This document shows, in pieces, positions 34,461 to 43,351 of a DNA stretch of 64,000 nucleotides. The notes beneath the pieces are model-generated. The model ran no database searches. It saw only the letters and a list, made by a program, of their open reading frames with translations, and was not told the origin of the DNA. Position numbers and translations under genes: made by a program. The DNA is from Pedococcus bigeumensis (GTDB taxonomy: Bacteria > Actinomycetota > Actinomycetes > Actinomycetales > Dermatophilaceae): NCBI RefSeq assembly GCF_006438965.1, contig NZ_RCZM01000003.1, positions 574,440-638,439 on the forward strand, in the 5' to 3' direction. Position 1 is the first letter of the stretch, and each line of letters begins with the position of its first letter.

Positions 34461-35290
34461 GCACTCCCACTTTGGAGGTCGCCCACGGCGGCGTGCCCGA
34501 AGGCAAGGAGGACATCTACGCCAAGGAGCCAGTCCTCTCGGCCCGCAAGCTGGTCATCACGTTCGGCCGCGTCGTCGGGCTGGACGGGGTTGACCTCGAC
34601 CTCTACCCCGGTGAGGTGCTCGCCGTGATCGGCGACAACGGTGCCGGCAAGTCGACCCTCATCAAGTGCCTCACCGGCGCCTACGTCGCCGACTCCGGTG
34701 TCATCACCCTCAACGGCCAGCCGGTGCACTTCAAGAAGCCGCAGGACGCCCGCGAGGCGGGCATCGAGACGGTCTACCAGCAGCTGGCCGTCATCCCGGC
34801 CCTCGACATCGCGAGCAACCTTTACCTCGCCCGCGAGGAGCGCCGCAGGGGCCCGCTCGGGTCGGTGCTGCGGATGCTCGACAAGAAGGGCATGGAGAAG
34901 CGGGCCGGCCAGTCGGTGCAGGACCTCGGCATCCAGACCATCCAGAACATGAGCCAGGCGGTGGAGACCCTCTCGGGCGGCCAGCGCCAGGCCGTGGCGG
35001 TCGCCCGTGCGGCGGCGTTCGGGAGCAAGGTCGTCGTCCTCGACGAGCCGACCGCCGCGCTCGGCGTCAAGGAGTCCGGGATGGTGCTCGACATGGTCAA
35101 GCAGCTGCGTGACAGGGGCCTGTCGGTCATCCTGATCAGCCACAACATGCCGCACGTGTGGGAGGTCGCCGACCGCATCCACATCCAGCGGCTCGGTGGC
35201 CGCGCCGGCGTCGTCACGCCGCAGACGCACGACATGGGTGAGGGCGTGGCGATCATGACCGGTGCCAAGCGACTCGAAGGCTCGTCGTGA
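34457..35290 (+). CDS. Sugar ABC transporter ATPase, single-domain FrcA type
   Basis: 277 aa with only one nucleotide-binding domain, unlike ~500-aa RbsA or XylG with two. Walker A is GDNGAGKST, the Q-loop YQQLAVIP, the signature LSGGQRQAVAVARA and Walker B VVVLDEPTAALG, with His in LISHNM. The half-size form matches FrcA of fructose uptake systems, so a homodimer is expected. ATG overlaps the permease stop (ATGA), and the next gene overlaps its stop (GTGA). Confidence 0.94.
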   Translation: MSTPTLEVAHGGVPEGKEDIYAKEPVLSARKLVITFGRVVGLDGVDLDLYPGEVLAVIGDNGAGKSTLIKCLTGAYVADSGVITLNGQPVHFKKPQDAREAGIETVYQQLAVIPALDIASNLYLAREERRRGPLGSVLRMLDKKGMEKRAGQSVQDLGIQTIQNMSQAVETLSGGQRQAVAVARAAAFGSKVVVLDEPTAALGVKESGMVLDMVKQLRDRGLSVILISHNMPHVWEVADRIHIQRLGGRAGVVTPQTHDMGEGVAIMTGAKRLEGSS

Positions 35291-35694
35291 GCGGCGTCGT
35301 CGTCATCGGCTACATCCCGACCCCCGAGGGCATCGCTGCCTTCGAGCGGGCCAAGGACGAGGTGGTGATCGACGGCTCGACGCTGGTGGTGGTCAACACC
35401 GGCCAGAGCGGGAACTTCGCCGGGTCGACGTTCGCGAGCCCCGCGGACATCGATGCGATCGACGTCGAGCTCACCGGCGCAGGGATCGCCCACGAGGTGA
35501 TCCAGTCGACCGATGAGGTGTCGCCCGCCGAGGCGATCCTGCGGGTCGCTCAGGAGAAGGACGCCCGGCTCATCGTGATCGGGGTGCGGCGTCGCACCCC
35601 GGTCGGCAAGCTCTTCCTCGGCAGCACCTCGCAACAGGTGCTGCTCGACGCGCCGTGCGCAGTGCTGGCGGTCAAAGCCGCCAAGAGCGGCTGA
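35287..35694 (+). CDS. Universal stress protein
   Basis: 135 aa from GTG 35287, overlapping the ATPase stop by 4 bp. The UspA nucleotide-binding motif is visible as GVRRRTPVGKLFLGSTSQQV (G-2X-G-9X-GS). The end APCAVLAVK is typical. Co-transcription with a sugar transporter suggests a nucleotide-dependent regulatory role in uptake; this is inference. A perfect 16-bp-stem terminator follows. Confidence 0.92.
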   Translation: MSGVVVIGYIPTPEGIAAFERAKDEVVIDGSTLVVVNTGQSGNFAGSTFASPADIDAIDVELTGAGIAHEVIQSTDEVSPAEAILRVAQEKDARLIVIGVRRRTPVGKLFLGSTSQQVLLDAPCAVLAVKAAKSG

Positions 35695-35708
35695 GCAGGC
35701 CCCACGAC

Positions 35709-35747
35709 CTCGGTCTGGGCTCAGGTTCGAGCTGAGCCCAGACCGAG
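35709..35747. terminator. Bidirectional terminator, 16-bp perfect stem
   Basis: CTCGGTCTGGGCTCAG (35709-35724) pairs perfectly with 35732-35747 around a 7-nt loop. It begins 14 bp after the stress-protein stop and contains the stop codon (35721-35723) of the convergent gene. Confidence 0.85.
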
Positions 35748-37208
35748 TACCACCGCGATCCCCAGAGCGCTGCGGGGGTCGTAGGCCGTCCGCCAGAGTC
35801 CGCCGTGGACGGCGCCGGCCGCCTCTTCGCGCCAGGGCGTGGTCGGCGCGTGGGGCGCCGTGCGCAGGTCGTGGACGAGAAGGGCAGCCATGAGCGTGTT
35901 GCTCGTGGCCGGCTCGAAGACCTCGATACCGAACCGGTGTGCACCCGCGTAGGCGCTGGCGAGCGCGCGGTTCTTGACCACCGACCGGGTCCTGGTCGGC
36001 GGTGCGACGTTGAGCGACACGGTGCGGCCGTCGCGTCGGGACACAGTCGCCCGCCACCGTTGGAGTCGTTTGGCGAGAGCGTAGTTCGGCCCCTGCTGCG
36101 GGACGAGGCTGTCGTTGAGTCCCGGGTCGGTGCCCGGCGCGTAGTTGCGTCGCAGCAGTCGCCCGCCGCTGACCGTCCGCAGCGCCGGTCGGACCAGCAG
36201 CATCGGCTTCGATGGCCCGCGATAGCTCCGGGTGGAGTGCTCGACGGCGTCGCCCGGCACCGCGAAGACATCGGTCGGAGTGGCCAGGAAGGCCAACGAG
36301 ACATCAGCCCGGCGACTCATCAGCTCGACGCTGAGGGCGTCGACCGCGGTGGAAACCCGGACGTTGGTGGCGCCGTCGGCATAGACGTAGTTGCCGAGCA
36401 CGATCGGCCCGTCCACTGCGGTCAGCCAGTCGGCGATGCTCGGGAGGCCGTGCAGGAGGTCGGCTCCGGCATGAACCCCGAGGTTGCTGGCCGACCACGC
36501 TGCGCCGGCCGCCACCGGTAGGTGCAGGGTGCCGGCGGACATCGCCGCCACGTCCAGGACGCGCTTCCAGATGTCGGGGCGAGGCAGGTCGACACCGATC
36601 ACCTCACCGCCCCACGACAGGATCGAGCGCAGCGGTCCCATCTCGGCCCCGGCCCCGAGGACGACGACCTGCTGGTCGCGGAGGTCGAGCCAGTCCGGGT
36701 TGGCCATCACGGTCCGGACCGCCTCGGCTGCCGACGGCTCGATGATGCCGCGCACCGTCCAGTCGTCGAGCTTGCGGCGCAGCGCGTCTCCGCGCAGTCG
36801 TTCGCCGTGCAGCGGGACGCTCAGCGCGGTCGCGCGCTCCCCGGTGCCGCGCACGGTCGCCGTCTCCAGCGGGGTGCCCCCGCCGGCGGCGAACGCGTCG
36901 CTCAGTGCCACCTCGTCGCCGGCCGCGGTCGTCGCCCGCATCCGGGAGTGCAACGAGTCCAACCCCGCATGAGCCACGTCGACGGCTGCCTCACCGTCCC
37001 GGAGCAGCCCCGCCTCGACCATCCGCTTGAAGTGGGTCAGGTACCCCTGGCGCCAGTTGGTCTCGCGCTCCGCGGCCTGCGCTCCGACCGGGTCGACCCC
37101 CCGGAGCGCGTCCGCCACGACGGCGCGACCCAGGGCCGACGTGCTCCGCTTGCCGTCGACCTCCGGGAAGACCACTCCGCGGGGTTGGTGGGGGTTGCTC
37201 TGCGCCAT
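35721..37208 (-). CDS. Conserved hypothetical protein with a Rossmann-like segment
   Basis: 495 aa; I do not recognise a named family. No signal peptide or clear membrane helix. A nucleotide-binding-like motif, VVVLGAGAEMGPLRSIL followed by GGEVIGVDLPRP, lies near residues 182-212, as in SAM- or NAD-binding folds. Later blocks include VLGNYVYADGATNVRVS and FLATPTDVFAVPG. The length and even composition indicate a genuine enzyme-like protein. It appears monocistronic, with its stop inside a terminator stem. Confidence 0.7.
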   Translation of the reverse strand: MAQSNPHQPRGVVFPEVDGKRSTSALGRAVVADALRGVDPVGAQAAERETNWRQGYLTHFKRMVEAGLLRDGEAAVDVAHAGLDSLHSRMRATTAAGDEVALSDAFAAGGGTPLETATVRGTGERATALSVPLHGERLRGDALRRKLDDWTVRGIIEPSAAEAVRTVMANPDWLDLRDQQVVVLGAGAEMGPLRSILSWGGEVIGVDLPRPDIWKRVLDVAAMSAGTLHLPVAAGAAWSASNLGVHAGADLLHGLPSIADWLTAVDGPIVLGNYVYADGATNVRVSTAVDALSVELMSRRADVSLAFLATPTDVFAVPGDAVEHSTRSYRGPSKPMLLVRPALRTVSGGRLLRRNYAPGTDPGLNDSLVPQQGPNYALAKRLQRWRATVSRRDGRTVSLNVAPPTRTRSVVKNRALASAYAGAHRFGIEVFEPATSNTLMAALLVHDLRTAPHAPTTPWREEAAGAVHGGLWRTAYDPRSALGIAVVLGLGSART

Positions 37209-37229
37209 GCCGCGAGTATGCCGGGTGGC

Positions 37230-38666
37230 TCAGGGCGCGACGACCTTGAAGTCCGCGTTGGCCCGGTTCCCGGTGACGACGAGCCGTCCGGTCCGGCTGA
37301 ACCGCTCGCGACTTCCGTCGCGGAAGTAGTTCCACGTCACCCAGAGCTGGCCGTCGTTGCTGCGGAAGGGGGCCATCGCCCCGGGACCGCGCTGGTTGCC
37401 GGGCAGCCCGTGCACATACATGTCTCGGGGGAGGTGGTCCTGCGGGCCGGTATAGGCGAACACGGCCTTGCGCGGTCCCGGGATCGGCGTGCACATCGCG
37501 TCGCTGAGCCGCGCGCCACACCACGCGATGCCGGTCGCGTAGTAGTTGGTCGGCCACGAGTTGCCCGAGTAGAAGAGGTACCAGCCGTGGTCATAGAGCA
37601 GCGCAGGGTTCTCGATGACGGTCACCCCTGCGCCATCGCGGTAGTGCGCCCACGCGAGTTCGTTGCTGCGCATGATCACGCGAGGGTTGCTTGCTCCACT
37701 GACCCGGTGGTGCTCGTCGAACTTGAGCAGCATGACCGACAGTGCCGACTCCGGCCCGTCGGCCCGTTGGCCATCACGCCAGGTGAACCACACGCCACCC
37801 TTGGGACCGGTGGCGACGTCGGCGTCCAGCGCCCACCGGTCACCCTTGGTCGGGCACACGAGAGGCGTGGCCGCAGGGGTGAACGGCCCCTTCGCCGTCG
37901 CCGACCAGGCGACGCCGATGCACTTGCGGCCGTTGTCGTCTCGGTGGGTTGCTGTGTAGAGCAGGTAGTAGCCGCGGCCGGTGGCGTCGGCCCGGTAGAA
38001 GGCCGCCGGGGCCCAGACCCCCGACCCCGGCGCGACCCAGGCGCCGGTGCGCGGCAAGGCGTCGCCGTTGATCCTGGCCGAGGTGGTCGGCACGTTGGCG
38101 TCGCCGTGGATCGTGAACGGCACCCGGTAGCGGCGCCCACCCTCGCTGGCGCTCGCGCCATAGCTGATGAACCGATCGGAGTCGGGCAGCGCCATCGTGT
38201 CGACCCCGGGATACCGCAGGTCGTCGCCCTCGTCACTGCCCTGAGCCGCGGTCGCCCCCTTGGCACCGCTGCCGGTCCTGTCCCCGTCACCCTTGGCCTT
38301 GCCGGCGGCGTTGCTGTTGCCCTTGCCGTTCCCCTGGCCCTTGCCCGTTCCCTTGCCCGCGCCGTCACCCTTGCCGTTCCTGGTCTGGCCGGCCTTGGTC
38401 TGGCCGGCTCCGCCGCCCTGCCCGTTGCCGCTGTTCTTGGACTTGTCCTGCTGGTTGCCCTGCTCTCGGCCGTTCCCTTGGCCCTGACCCTGGCCGGGTC
38501 CCTGACCTTGGCCCTGACCGTTTCCCTGGCCTTGGTGCTGCTCGCCGCGCCCGCCGCCGCCCTTGCCGTTTCCCTGGCCCGCACCTGCGGCGGCGACGCC
38601 GGTGGTCACGACCAGGACTGCGGCGGCGAGGACGACGACGCCCTTGCTGAGTCGACGTGTGGACAT
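37230..38666 (-). CDS. Secreted beta-propeller protein (GH43-like) with a long G/N/Q/K low-complexity region
   Basis: 478 aa from ATG 38666 with GGAG 7-8 bp upstream. A signal peptide (KGVVVLAAAVLVVTTGVAAAG) is followed by ~110 residues of Gly, Gln, Asn and Lys (GQGQGQGPGQGQGQGNG and similar). The rest has five-bladed-propeller hallmarks of GH43/GH62-type glycosidases: WAPAAFYRADATGRGYYLLY, WALDADV, IENPALLYDHGWYLFYSG and a final blade with VTWNYFRDG. Acidic residues suited to catalysis (D of WALDADV, E of VIENP) are present. Likely target is an arabinose-containing or plant polysaccharide; unproven. Confidence 0.75.
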   Translation of the reverse strand: MSTRRLSKGVVVLAAAVLVVTTGVAAAGAGQGNGKGGGGRGEQHQGQGNGQGQGQGPGQGQGQGNGREQGNQQDKSKNSGNGQGGGAGQTKAGQTRNGKGDGAGKGTGKGQGNGKGNSNAAGKAKGDGDRTGSGAKGATAAQGSDEGDDLRYPGVDTMALPDSDRFISYGASASEGGRRYRVPFTIHGDANVPTTSARINGDALPRTGAWVAPGSGVWAPAAFYRADATGRGYYLLYTATHRDDNGRKCIGVAWSATAKGPFTPAATPLVCPTKGDRWALDADVATGPKGGVWFTWRDGQRADGPESALSVMLLKFDEHHRVSGASNPRVIMRSNELAWAHYRDGAGVTVIENPALLYDHGWYLFYSGNSWPTNYYATGIAWCGARLSDAMCTPIPGPRKAVFAYTGPQDHLPRDMYVHGLPGNQRGPGAMAPFRSNDGQLWVTWNYFRDGSRERFSRTGRLVVTGNRANADFKVVAP

Positions 38667-38758
38667 GGTGTGCTCCGATCGGTGGTTGGTGTCGCCACCG
38701 ATCACACCGCGGGCTGCCGCCGCCGTCGATGGGGAGCAGTCCCCGCCGGCATGGCTGT

Positions 38759-39715
38759 TCAGCTCGTGGCGTCGGTCAACCGTTGAGCGATTCCCTTTGC
38801 GGCAGAACGCAGCTCGGGCCCGTTGACGATGCGGAAGGGCACCGGCAGGACGGCCAGCTGCTCGGCGTACCAGGTGGGGTTGCTGGTGCTCCCGACCAGG
38901 CGGGTGGACGTCGGACCCACCTCCTCGATGCGCCCGAGCGCTCGCGGCAGGATGTCCGCGACCCTGTCGAGCGTCGCCTCGATGAGTACCTCGGCGTCGT
39001 ACTCCCAGCCCGCCGCGAGGTGGTCGTCGAGCTCGGCGACGGGGTCGAGACCTGGCGGGGGAGCGAAGGTGGGCTCGAGGACCGTGGTGGCGGTGACCCG
39101 GTCGATGCGGAAGGCGCGGCGGGCACTGGCGACATGGCTCCAGCACAGGAGGTACCACCGGCCGTGGCGGATGACCACCGCCCACGGGTCCACCTCCTGC
39201 GACCACTCACGGCCGGCCTCGGTGCGGTAGCCGATCCGCACCCGGCGTCGGTCGACACTCGCCTGGACCAACGTCGTCGTGATCTGCGGGTTGGGCCGCG
39301 CGGCGCCGCGGTCCGGCGCGGGGGCTGCCGCGCGGCGCACTGCCTCGGCCTGCGCGGCGATGGGCTCCGGGAGTGCTCGGACGATCTTCCCGAGGGCGCT
39401 CCCCGCCGGGTCGGTCGGGTCGGCGGCCTGGTGGTGCCCGTCGAGGACGGCCATGACCAGGGCGAGCGCCTCGGCCGCCTCGAACATCAAGGGTGGCAGT
39501 CGCAGTCCGCGCCCGACGCGGTACCCGCCGTACGGACCACGTTCGGACTCCAGGGGTATGCCGGCCTCCCGCAGGATCGCGACGTACCGCCGGGCCGCGC
39601 GTTCGGTGACGCCCAGCCGCTCGGCGAGGCGACCGGCGGTGATCCCGGGAGCACCCTGGATGAGCTCGAGGGCGAGCAGCGCGCGAGCGGTGGGACTCGT
39701 GTCCGGCGAGGCCAT
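38759..39715 (-). CDS. HTH-WYL transcriptional regulator
   Basis: 318 aa from ATG 39715. An N-terminal DeoR-like helix-turn-helix (GITAGRLAERLGVTERAARRYV) includes the YGGYRVGRG wing. The central and C-terminal parts form a WYL domain (VDPWAVVIRHGRWYLLCW) and its WCX extension. WYL proteins sense nucleotides or other ligands. It is divergent from a DinB gene, 61 bp away, so it likely controls that gene; this pairing (YafY-like regulator plus DinB) is frequent in Actinobacteria. Confidence 0.92.
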   Translation of the reverse strand: MASPDTSPTARALLALELIQGAPGITAGRLAERLGVTERAARRYVAILREAGIPLESERGPYGGYRVGRGLRLPPLMFEAAEALALVMAVLDGHHQAADPTDPAGSALGKIVRALPEPIAAQAEAVRRAAAPAPDRGAARPNPQITTTLVQASVDRRRVRIGYRTEAGREWSQEVDPWAVVIRHGRWYLLCWSHVASARRAFRIDRVTATTVLEPTFAPPPGLDPVAELDDHLAAGWEYDAEVLIEATLDRVADILPRALGRIEEVGPTSTRLVGSTSNPTWYAEQLAVLPVPFRIVNGPELRSAAKGIAQRLTDATS

Positions 39716-39763
39716 GCCCGAGATCTTAGGCAGAACCGGAAGCGCAACGTCCGGAACGGTCTC

Positions 39764-39776
39764 TAGCGTGCTGGCC
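39764..39776 (+). promoter_or_regulatory. TAGCGT -10 placed for a leaderless DinB operon transcript
   Basis: TAGCGT at 39764-39769 is separated from ATG 39777 by 7 bp, and no ribosome site is visible. The same hexamer serves as the -10 upstream of cspA (18948) and of the last gene (63407). Confidence 0.55.
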
Positions 39777-40376
39777 ATGGCTACGACGGACACGGTGACA
39801 GAGACTCCCTGGGAGCCGCCGCTGGCCGGCATCGAGACAGCAGCCCTGCTCGGCGCGCTCGACCGGTTGCGCGCCACGTTCCGCTACAAGGCGGACGGGC
39901 TCGAGGCCGACGGGCTCAACTCCCGCATCGGCCGCTCGACCCTGACTCTGGGCGGCCTGCTCAAACACCTCGCCTCCAACGAGGACTACAAGTTCACCGT
40001 CCAGATGACCGGCGCACCGATGGACCCGGCGTGGGACGACAACGGCTGGGACGGCAACAACGACTGGGAGTTCGAGTCGGCCGCGACGGACTCGCCCGGG
40101 GACCTCTACGCGTTGTACGACGGCGCCGTGGCCCGGGCCCGCACCAGGGTCGCCGAGGTGCTCGCCGACGGGGGCCTGGACCGGTCGGTCGAGGCGCACG
40201 ACGACGAGGGCAACCACGCCAACCTGCGCCGACTGCTGTTCGACATGGTCGAGGAGTACGGCCGCCACACCGGTCATGCCGACCTGCTCCGCGAGGCGGT
40301 CGACGGCCGGGTCGGCGAGGATCCCCCGCCCGGGTGGCAGCCGGTGTCGGGCGCGTGGACCTGGCCGGTCCGATGA
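39777..40376 (+). CDS. DinB-family (DUF664) protein
   Basis: 199 aa. It opens with ETPWEPPLAGIETAALLGALDRLRATF, and the conserved histidines lie in GGLLKHLASNEDYKF and DMVEEYGRHTGHADLLRE. As with its relative at 27.6 kb, a metal site and mycothiol-type chemistry are expected, but the substrate is unknown. It is divergent from the WYL regulator and overlaps the next gene by 4 bp (ATGA). Confidence 0.9.
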   Translation: MATTDTVTETPWEPPLAGIETAALLGALDRLRATFRYKADGLEADGLNSRIGRSTLTLGGLLKHLASNEDYKFTVQMTGAPMDPAWDDNGWDGNNDWEFESAATDSPGDLYALYDGAVARARTRVAEVLADGGLDRSVEAHDDEGNHANLRRLLFDMVEEYGRHTGHADLLREAVDGRVGEDPPPGWQPVSGAWTWPVR

Positions 40377-41164
40377 GGCTCGAGGACTACGACGCCAGCC
40401 ACAAGGACCAGACCTACCGTGGGGTCGACTTCGGTGCAGCCACCTTCGACGACTGCCTCATGGAGGGGGCCCGGTTCAAGAACGTCGACCTGCGCGGGGT
40501 GGTGATCCGAGGGGCCTGGGTCGAAGCCGAGATCACCGGGGAAGTGGGTCGTCTGACCGTCAACGGGGTCGACGTGACCGACTACGTGGAGGCCGAGCTC
40601 GACCGCCGCGAACCAGACCGCACCAAGATGCACCCGACCGACCCGACCGGGTTCCGTGCGGCCTGGGACATCCTCGAGCGGCGGTGGGCGCAGACCTTCG
40701 AGCGGGCGGCTCGGCTCACGCCAGAGCAGCTGCACGAGCGGGTCGACGGCGAGTGGTCCTTCATCGAGACCCAGCGCCACCTCGTCTTCGCGACGGACGC
40801 CTGGATCCCCCGGGCCCTCCTGGGGGACCCGTCCCCGTGGAGCCCGCTCGACCTGCCGCACGACGACATGGCCGACATCCCCGAGGTGCCGTGCGACCGT
40901 TCCGTGCGCCCGTCGCTCGACGAGGTGCTCGCCTTGCGGCGCGACCGGATGGCCACGATGCGCCGTGTCGTCGACGGGCTCACCGACGAGCAGCTCGCCG
41001 GAAGGACGACACCGGTGACCGAGCCCGGCTACCCCGAGCCGCGCGACTTCGAGGTCTCCGACGTGGTCGGCTGCATCCTCAACGAGGAGTGGTACCACCA
41101 CCAGTACGCCACCCGCGACCTCGCGATCCTCGAGAGTGCACGACACGCTGACGCGGCCCCCTGA
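40373..41164 (+). CDS. Pentapeptide-repeat/DinB fusion protein
   Basis: 263 aa. Residues ~10-60 contain pentapeptide-like repeats (YRGVDFGAATFDDCLMEGAR, FKNVDLRGVVIRG). A DinB domain follows from ~85, with RHLVFATDAWIPR and the end LNEEWYHHQYATRDLAILE supplying histidines. Two neighbouring DinB proteins, one with an added repeat domain, suggest a duplicated and diversified pair. Its last 12 codons form one arm of a 22-bp perfect inverted repeat, so DNA or RNA structure constrains its C-terminus. Confidence 0.85.
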   Translation: MRLEDYDASHKDQTYRGVDFGAATFDDCLMEGARFKNVDLRGVVIRGAWVEAEITGEVGRLTVNGVDVTDYVEAELDRREPDRTKMHPTDPTGFRAAWDILERRWAQTFERAARLTPEQLHERVDGEWSFIETQRHLVFATDAWIPRALLGDPSPWSPLDLPHDDMADIPEVPCDRSVRPSLDEVLALRRDRMATMRRVVDGLTDEQLAGRTTPVTEPGYPEPRDFEVSDVVGCILNEEWYHHQYATRDLAILESARHADAAP

Positions 41165-41190
41165 CGCCCAGCGTGTCGTGCACTCTCGAG
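41129..41190. repeat. 22-bp perfect inverted repeat spanning the gene end
   Basis: Arm 41129-41150 (starts CTCGAGAGTGCACGACACG) is perfectly complementary to 41169-41190, with 18 nt between. The stop codon (41162-41164) is in the loop and the left arm is coding sequence. Confidence 0.9.
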
Positions 41191-41203
41191 CTGGGGGAGA
41201 CCG

Positions 41204-41240
41204 CGAAAGGTCCGGAACCAGCACGGTTCCGGACCTTTCG
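41204..41240. terminator. 16-bp perfect hairpin between the DinB fusion and pckG
   Basis: CGAAAGGTCCGGAACC (41204-41219) and its exact complement (41225-41240) enclose AGCAC. Its position between two convergent genes supports a bidirectional terminator. Confidence 0.85.
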
Positions 41241-41266
41241 TCGTATGCCGGTCAGCCGGCATACGA
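41241..41266. terminator. 11-bp hairpin made of two CGGCATAC octamers
   Basis: TCGTATGCCGG (41241-41251) and CCGGCATACGA (41256-41266) enclose TCAG. It abuts the preceding hairpin with no gap, 16 bp before the pckG stop. Confidence 0.85.
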
Positions 41267-41281
41267 GCTAGCTCACCGACG

Positions 41282-43117
41282 TCACTCGACGCCGAGGCGC
41301 GCCTTGAGGCCGTCGAGCTCGACCTGGAGCTGGGTCGGCAGGGTGTCGCCGAACTTGGCGAACCACTCCTCGATCTGCGGGATCTCGGCCTTCCACTCCT
41401 CGGGGTCGACCTTGAGGGCGGCCGCGATGTCGGCATCGCTCATGTCCAGGCCGGACGTGTCGAGCGACTCCGGGGTCGGCACGTGGCCGATCGGGGTCTC
41501 GACAGCGGCAGCCTTGCCCTCGAGGCGCTCGATGGCCCACTTCAGGACGCGGCTGTTCTCGCCGAAGCCGGGCCACAGGAAGGCGCCCTCCTCGTCACGA
41601 CGGAACCAGTTGACGTAGAAGATCTTCGGCAGCTTGGAGGCGTCGGCGTCCTTGCCCAGGTTGATCCAGTGCTGGAAGTAGTCGCCGGCGTTGTAGCCGA
41701 TGAACGGCAGCATGGCCATCGGGTCGCGGCGGACGACACCCACGGCGCCGGTCGCGGCAGCGGTCGTCTCGGACGAGAGGGTGGCGCCCATGAAGGTGCC
41801 GTGAATCCAGTCACGCGACTCGGTCACCAGCGGCACGGTCGTCTTGCGACGGCCACCGAAGAAGATCGCCGAGATCGGGACACCCTTGGGGTCGTAGTAC
41901 TCGTCCGCGAGGATGTCGCACTGCTCGATGGGGGTGCAGTAGCGGCTGTTCGCGTGGCTGGACAGCTCCTCGGAGTCGGGCGTCCAGTCCTGGCCCTTCC
42001 AGCTGGTGGCGTGGGCGGGCGTGTTCTCCAGCCCCTCCCACCAGATGTCGGTGTCGTCGGTGAGGGCCACGTTGGTGAAGACCGAGTTGCCCTTGTTGAT
42101 GGTCTTCATCGCGTTGGGGTTGGTGTGCTCGTTGGTTCCGGGGGCGACGCCGAAGAACCCGAACTCGGGGTTCACGGCATACAGCCGGCCGTCCTCGCCG
42201 AACCGCATCCAGGCGATGTCGTCGCCGAGGGTCTCGACCTTCCAGCCCGGGATGGTCGGGGCGAGCATCGCGAGGTTGGTCTTGCCGCAGGCGCTCGGGA
42301 AGGCCGCCGCGATGTAGTAGACCTGCTGCTCGGGGGAGATCAGCTTGAGGATGAGCATGTGCTCGGCCAGCCAGCCCTCGTCGCGGGCCATCACCGAGGC
42401 GATGCGCAGCGAGTAGCACTTCTTGCCCAGCAGGGCGTTGCCGCCGTAGCCGGAGCCGTACGACCAGATCATCCGCTCCTCGGGGAACTGGACGATGTAC
42501 TTCTCGGGGTTGCACGGCCACTTGACGTCCTGCTGGCCCGGCTCGAGCGGGGCGCCGACGGAGTGCAGTGCGGGGACGTACTTGGCGTTCTCGCCGAGCT
42601 CCTCGATGCGGCGCAGCACGTTGACGCCGGTGCGGGCCATCACGCGCATGGAGACCACGACGTACTCGGAGTCGGTGATCTCGACGCCGAACATCGGGTT
42701 CTCGGCCTCGACGTGGCCCATCACGAAGGGGATGACGTACATCGTGCGGCCCTTCATGCAGCCGGCGTAGAGCCCGCGCATGAGGTCCTTCATCTCGTTC
42801 GGGTCCATCCAGTTGTTGGTGGGCCCGGAGTCCTTCTCGTCCACGGAGCAGATGTAGGTGCGGTCCTCGACCCGGGCGACGTCGGTCGGGTCGGAGGCTG
42901 CGTAGAAGCTGTTGGGCTTCTTCTCCTCGTTGAGGCGCACGAAGGTGCCGGCCTCGACGAGCTTCTCGGTCAGGCGGGTCCACTCGGCGTCGGAGCCGGT
43001 GACCCATTCGATGTGGTCGGGGGTGGTCATCGCTGCCACCTCGTCGACCCAAGCCTGCAGGCCGGCGTGGGTGGTGCCGCCCGCTCGCTGGTCGGTGTGC
43101 GTCGCCTCGGTCGTCAT
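41282..43117 (-). CDS. pckG: Phosphoenolpyruvate carboxykinase (GTP)
   Basis: 611 aa, normal for GTP-PEPCK. It converts oxaloacetate and GTP to PEP, GDP and CO2 for gluconeogenesis. Kinase motif 1a [12 protein letters not shown] lies at ~273-284 with the reactive Cys277; the metal and substrate motifs [13 protein letters not shown] and [13 protein letters not shown] are intact, as is GEN-SRVLKW near the end. ATG 43117 has AAAGGGACGG 11 bp upstream. A perfect palindrome lies about 215 bp before the start. Confidence 0.97.
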   Translation of the reverse strand: MTTEATHTDQRAGGTTHAGLQAWVDEVAAMTTPDHIEWVTGSDAEWTRLTEKLVEAGTFVRLNEEKKPNSFYAASDPTDVARVEDRTYICSVDEKDSGPTNNWMDPNEMKDLMRGLYAGCMKGRTMYVIPFVMGHVEAENPMFGVEITDSEYVVVSMRVMARTGVNVLRRIEELGENAKYVPALHSVGAPLEPGQQDVKWPCNPEKYIVQFPEERMIWSYGSGYGGNALLGKKCYSLRIASVMARDEGWLAEHMLILKLISPEQQVYYIAAAFPSACGKTNLAMLAPTIPGWKVETLGDDIAWMRFGEDGRLYAVNPEFGFFGVAPGTNEHTNPNAMKTINKGNSVFTNVALTDDTDIWWEGLENTPAHATSWKGQDWTPDSEELSSHANSRYCTPIEQCDILADEYYDPKGVPISAIFFGGRRKTTVPLVTESRDWIHGTFMGATLSSETTAAATGAVGVVRRDPMAMLPFIGYNAGDYFQHWINLGKDADASKLPKIFYVNWFRRDEEGAFLWPGFGENSRVLKWAIERLEGKAAAVETPIGHVPTPESLDTSGLDMSDADIAAALKVDPEEWKAEIPQIEEWFAKFGDTLPTQLQVELDGLKARLGVE

Positions 43118-43330
43118 GTGATCGGCCGTCCCTTTCGCCCGGGTGAGTGACCCCCGGATCAATGAGGTGATGCGTCCACCGACGCGGGCCCGAAGACGCC
43201 GTGTCCACATGGTGAACGCTTCTGATCTGGTCACCGTACGCCGGGCTACGCGCCAGTAGATACCGCGCGGGCTGTAGATCGCTCGTGAAAAGCCTCACAA
43301 CCGACGGGTAGGTCCGTGGCGCTTGCAGCC
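43118..43330. other. pckG upstream region, no gene
   Basis: About 210 bp between the pckG start and the palindrome at 43331, with no supported coding sequence. It should contain the pckG promoter on the minus strand. Confidence 0.4.
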
Positions 43331-43351
43331 TTCTTGCAAACGTTGCAAGAA
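43331..43351. promoter_or_regulatory. Perfect TTCTTGCAA-ACG-TTGCAAGAA operator-like palindrome
   Basis: Nine-base arms (43331-43339 and 43343-43351) are exactly complementary. Related half-sites lie on both sides (CTTGCAG near 43322, TTTCTTGCC near 43370), so several binding positions may exist. TTGCAAG-type repeats are operator elements for LacI/MalR-like regulators in Streptomyces. It could control pckG or a gene beyond; the link is positional only. Confidence 0.5.

Noticed and set aside
38250..38590. Repetitive tract as a satellite or CRISPR
   Set aside because: It encodes the Gly/Gln/Asn/Lys region of the secreted protein, with irregular units and no spacers.
36522..38786. 754-aa plus-strand frame across two minus-strand genes
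   Set aside because: It spans an intergenic gap and two unrelated genes, and reads as a composition artefact; the repeated Leu/Pro stretch mirrors the Gly/Gln tract of the real gene.
41483..43150. 555-aa plus-strand frame opposite pckG
   Set aside because: Shadow of a highly conserved enzyme; Val/Gly/Asp-rich with no motif.
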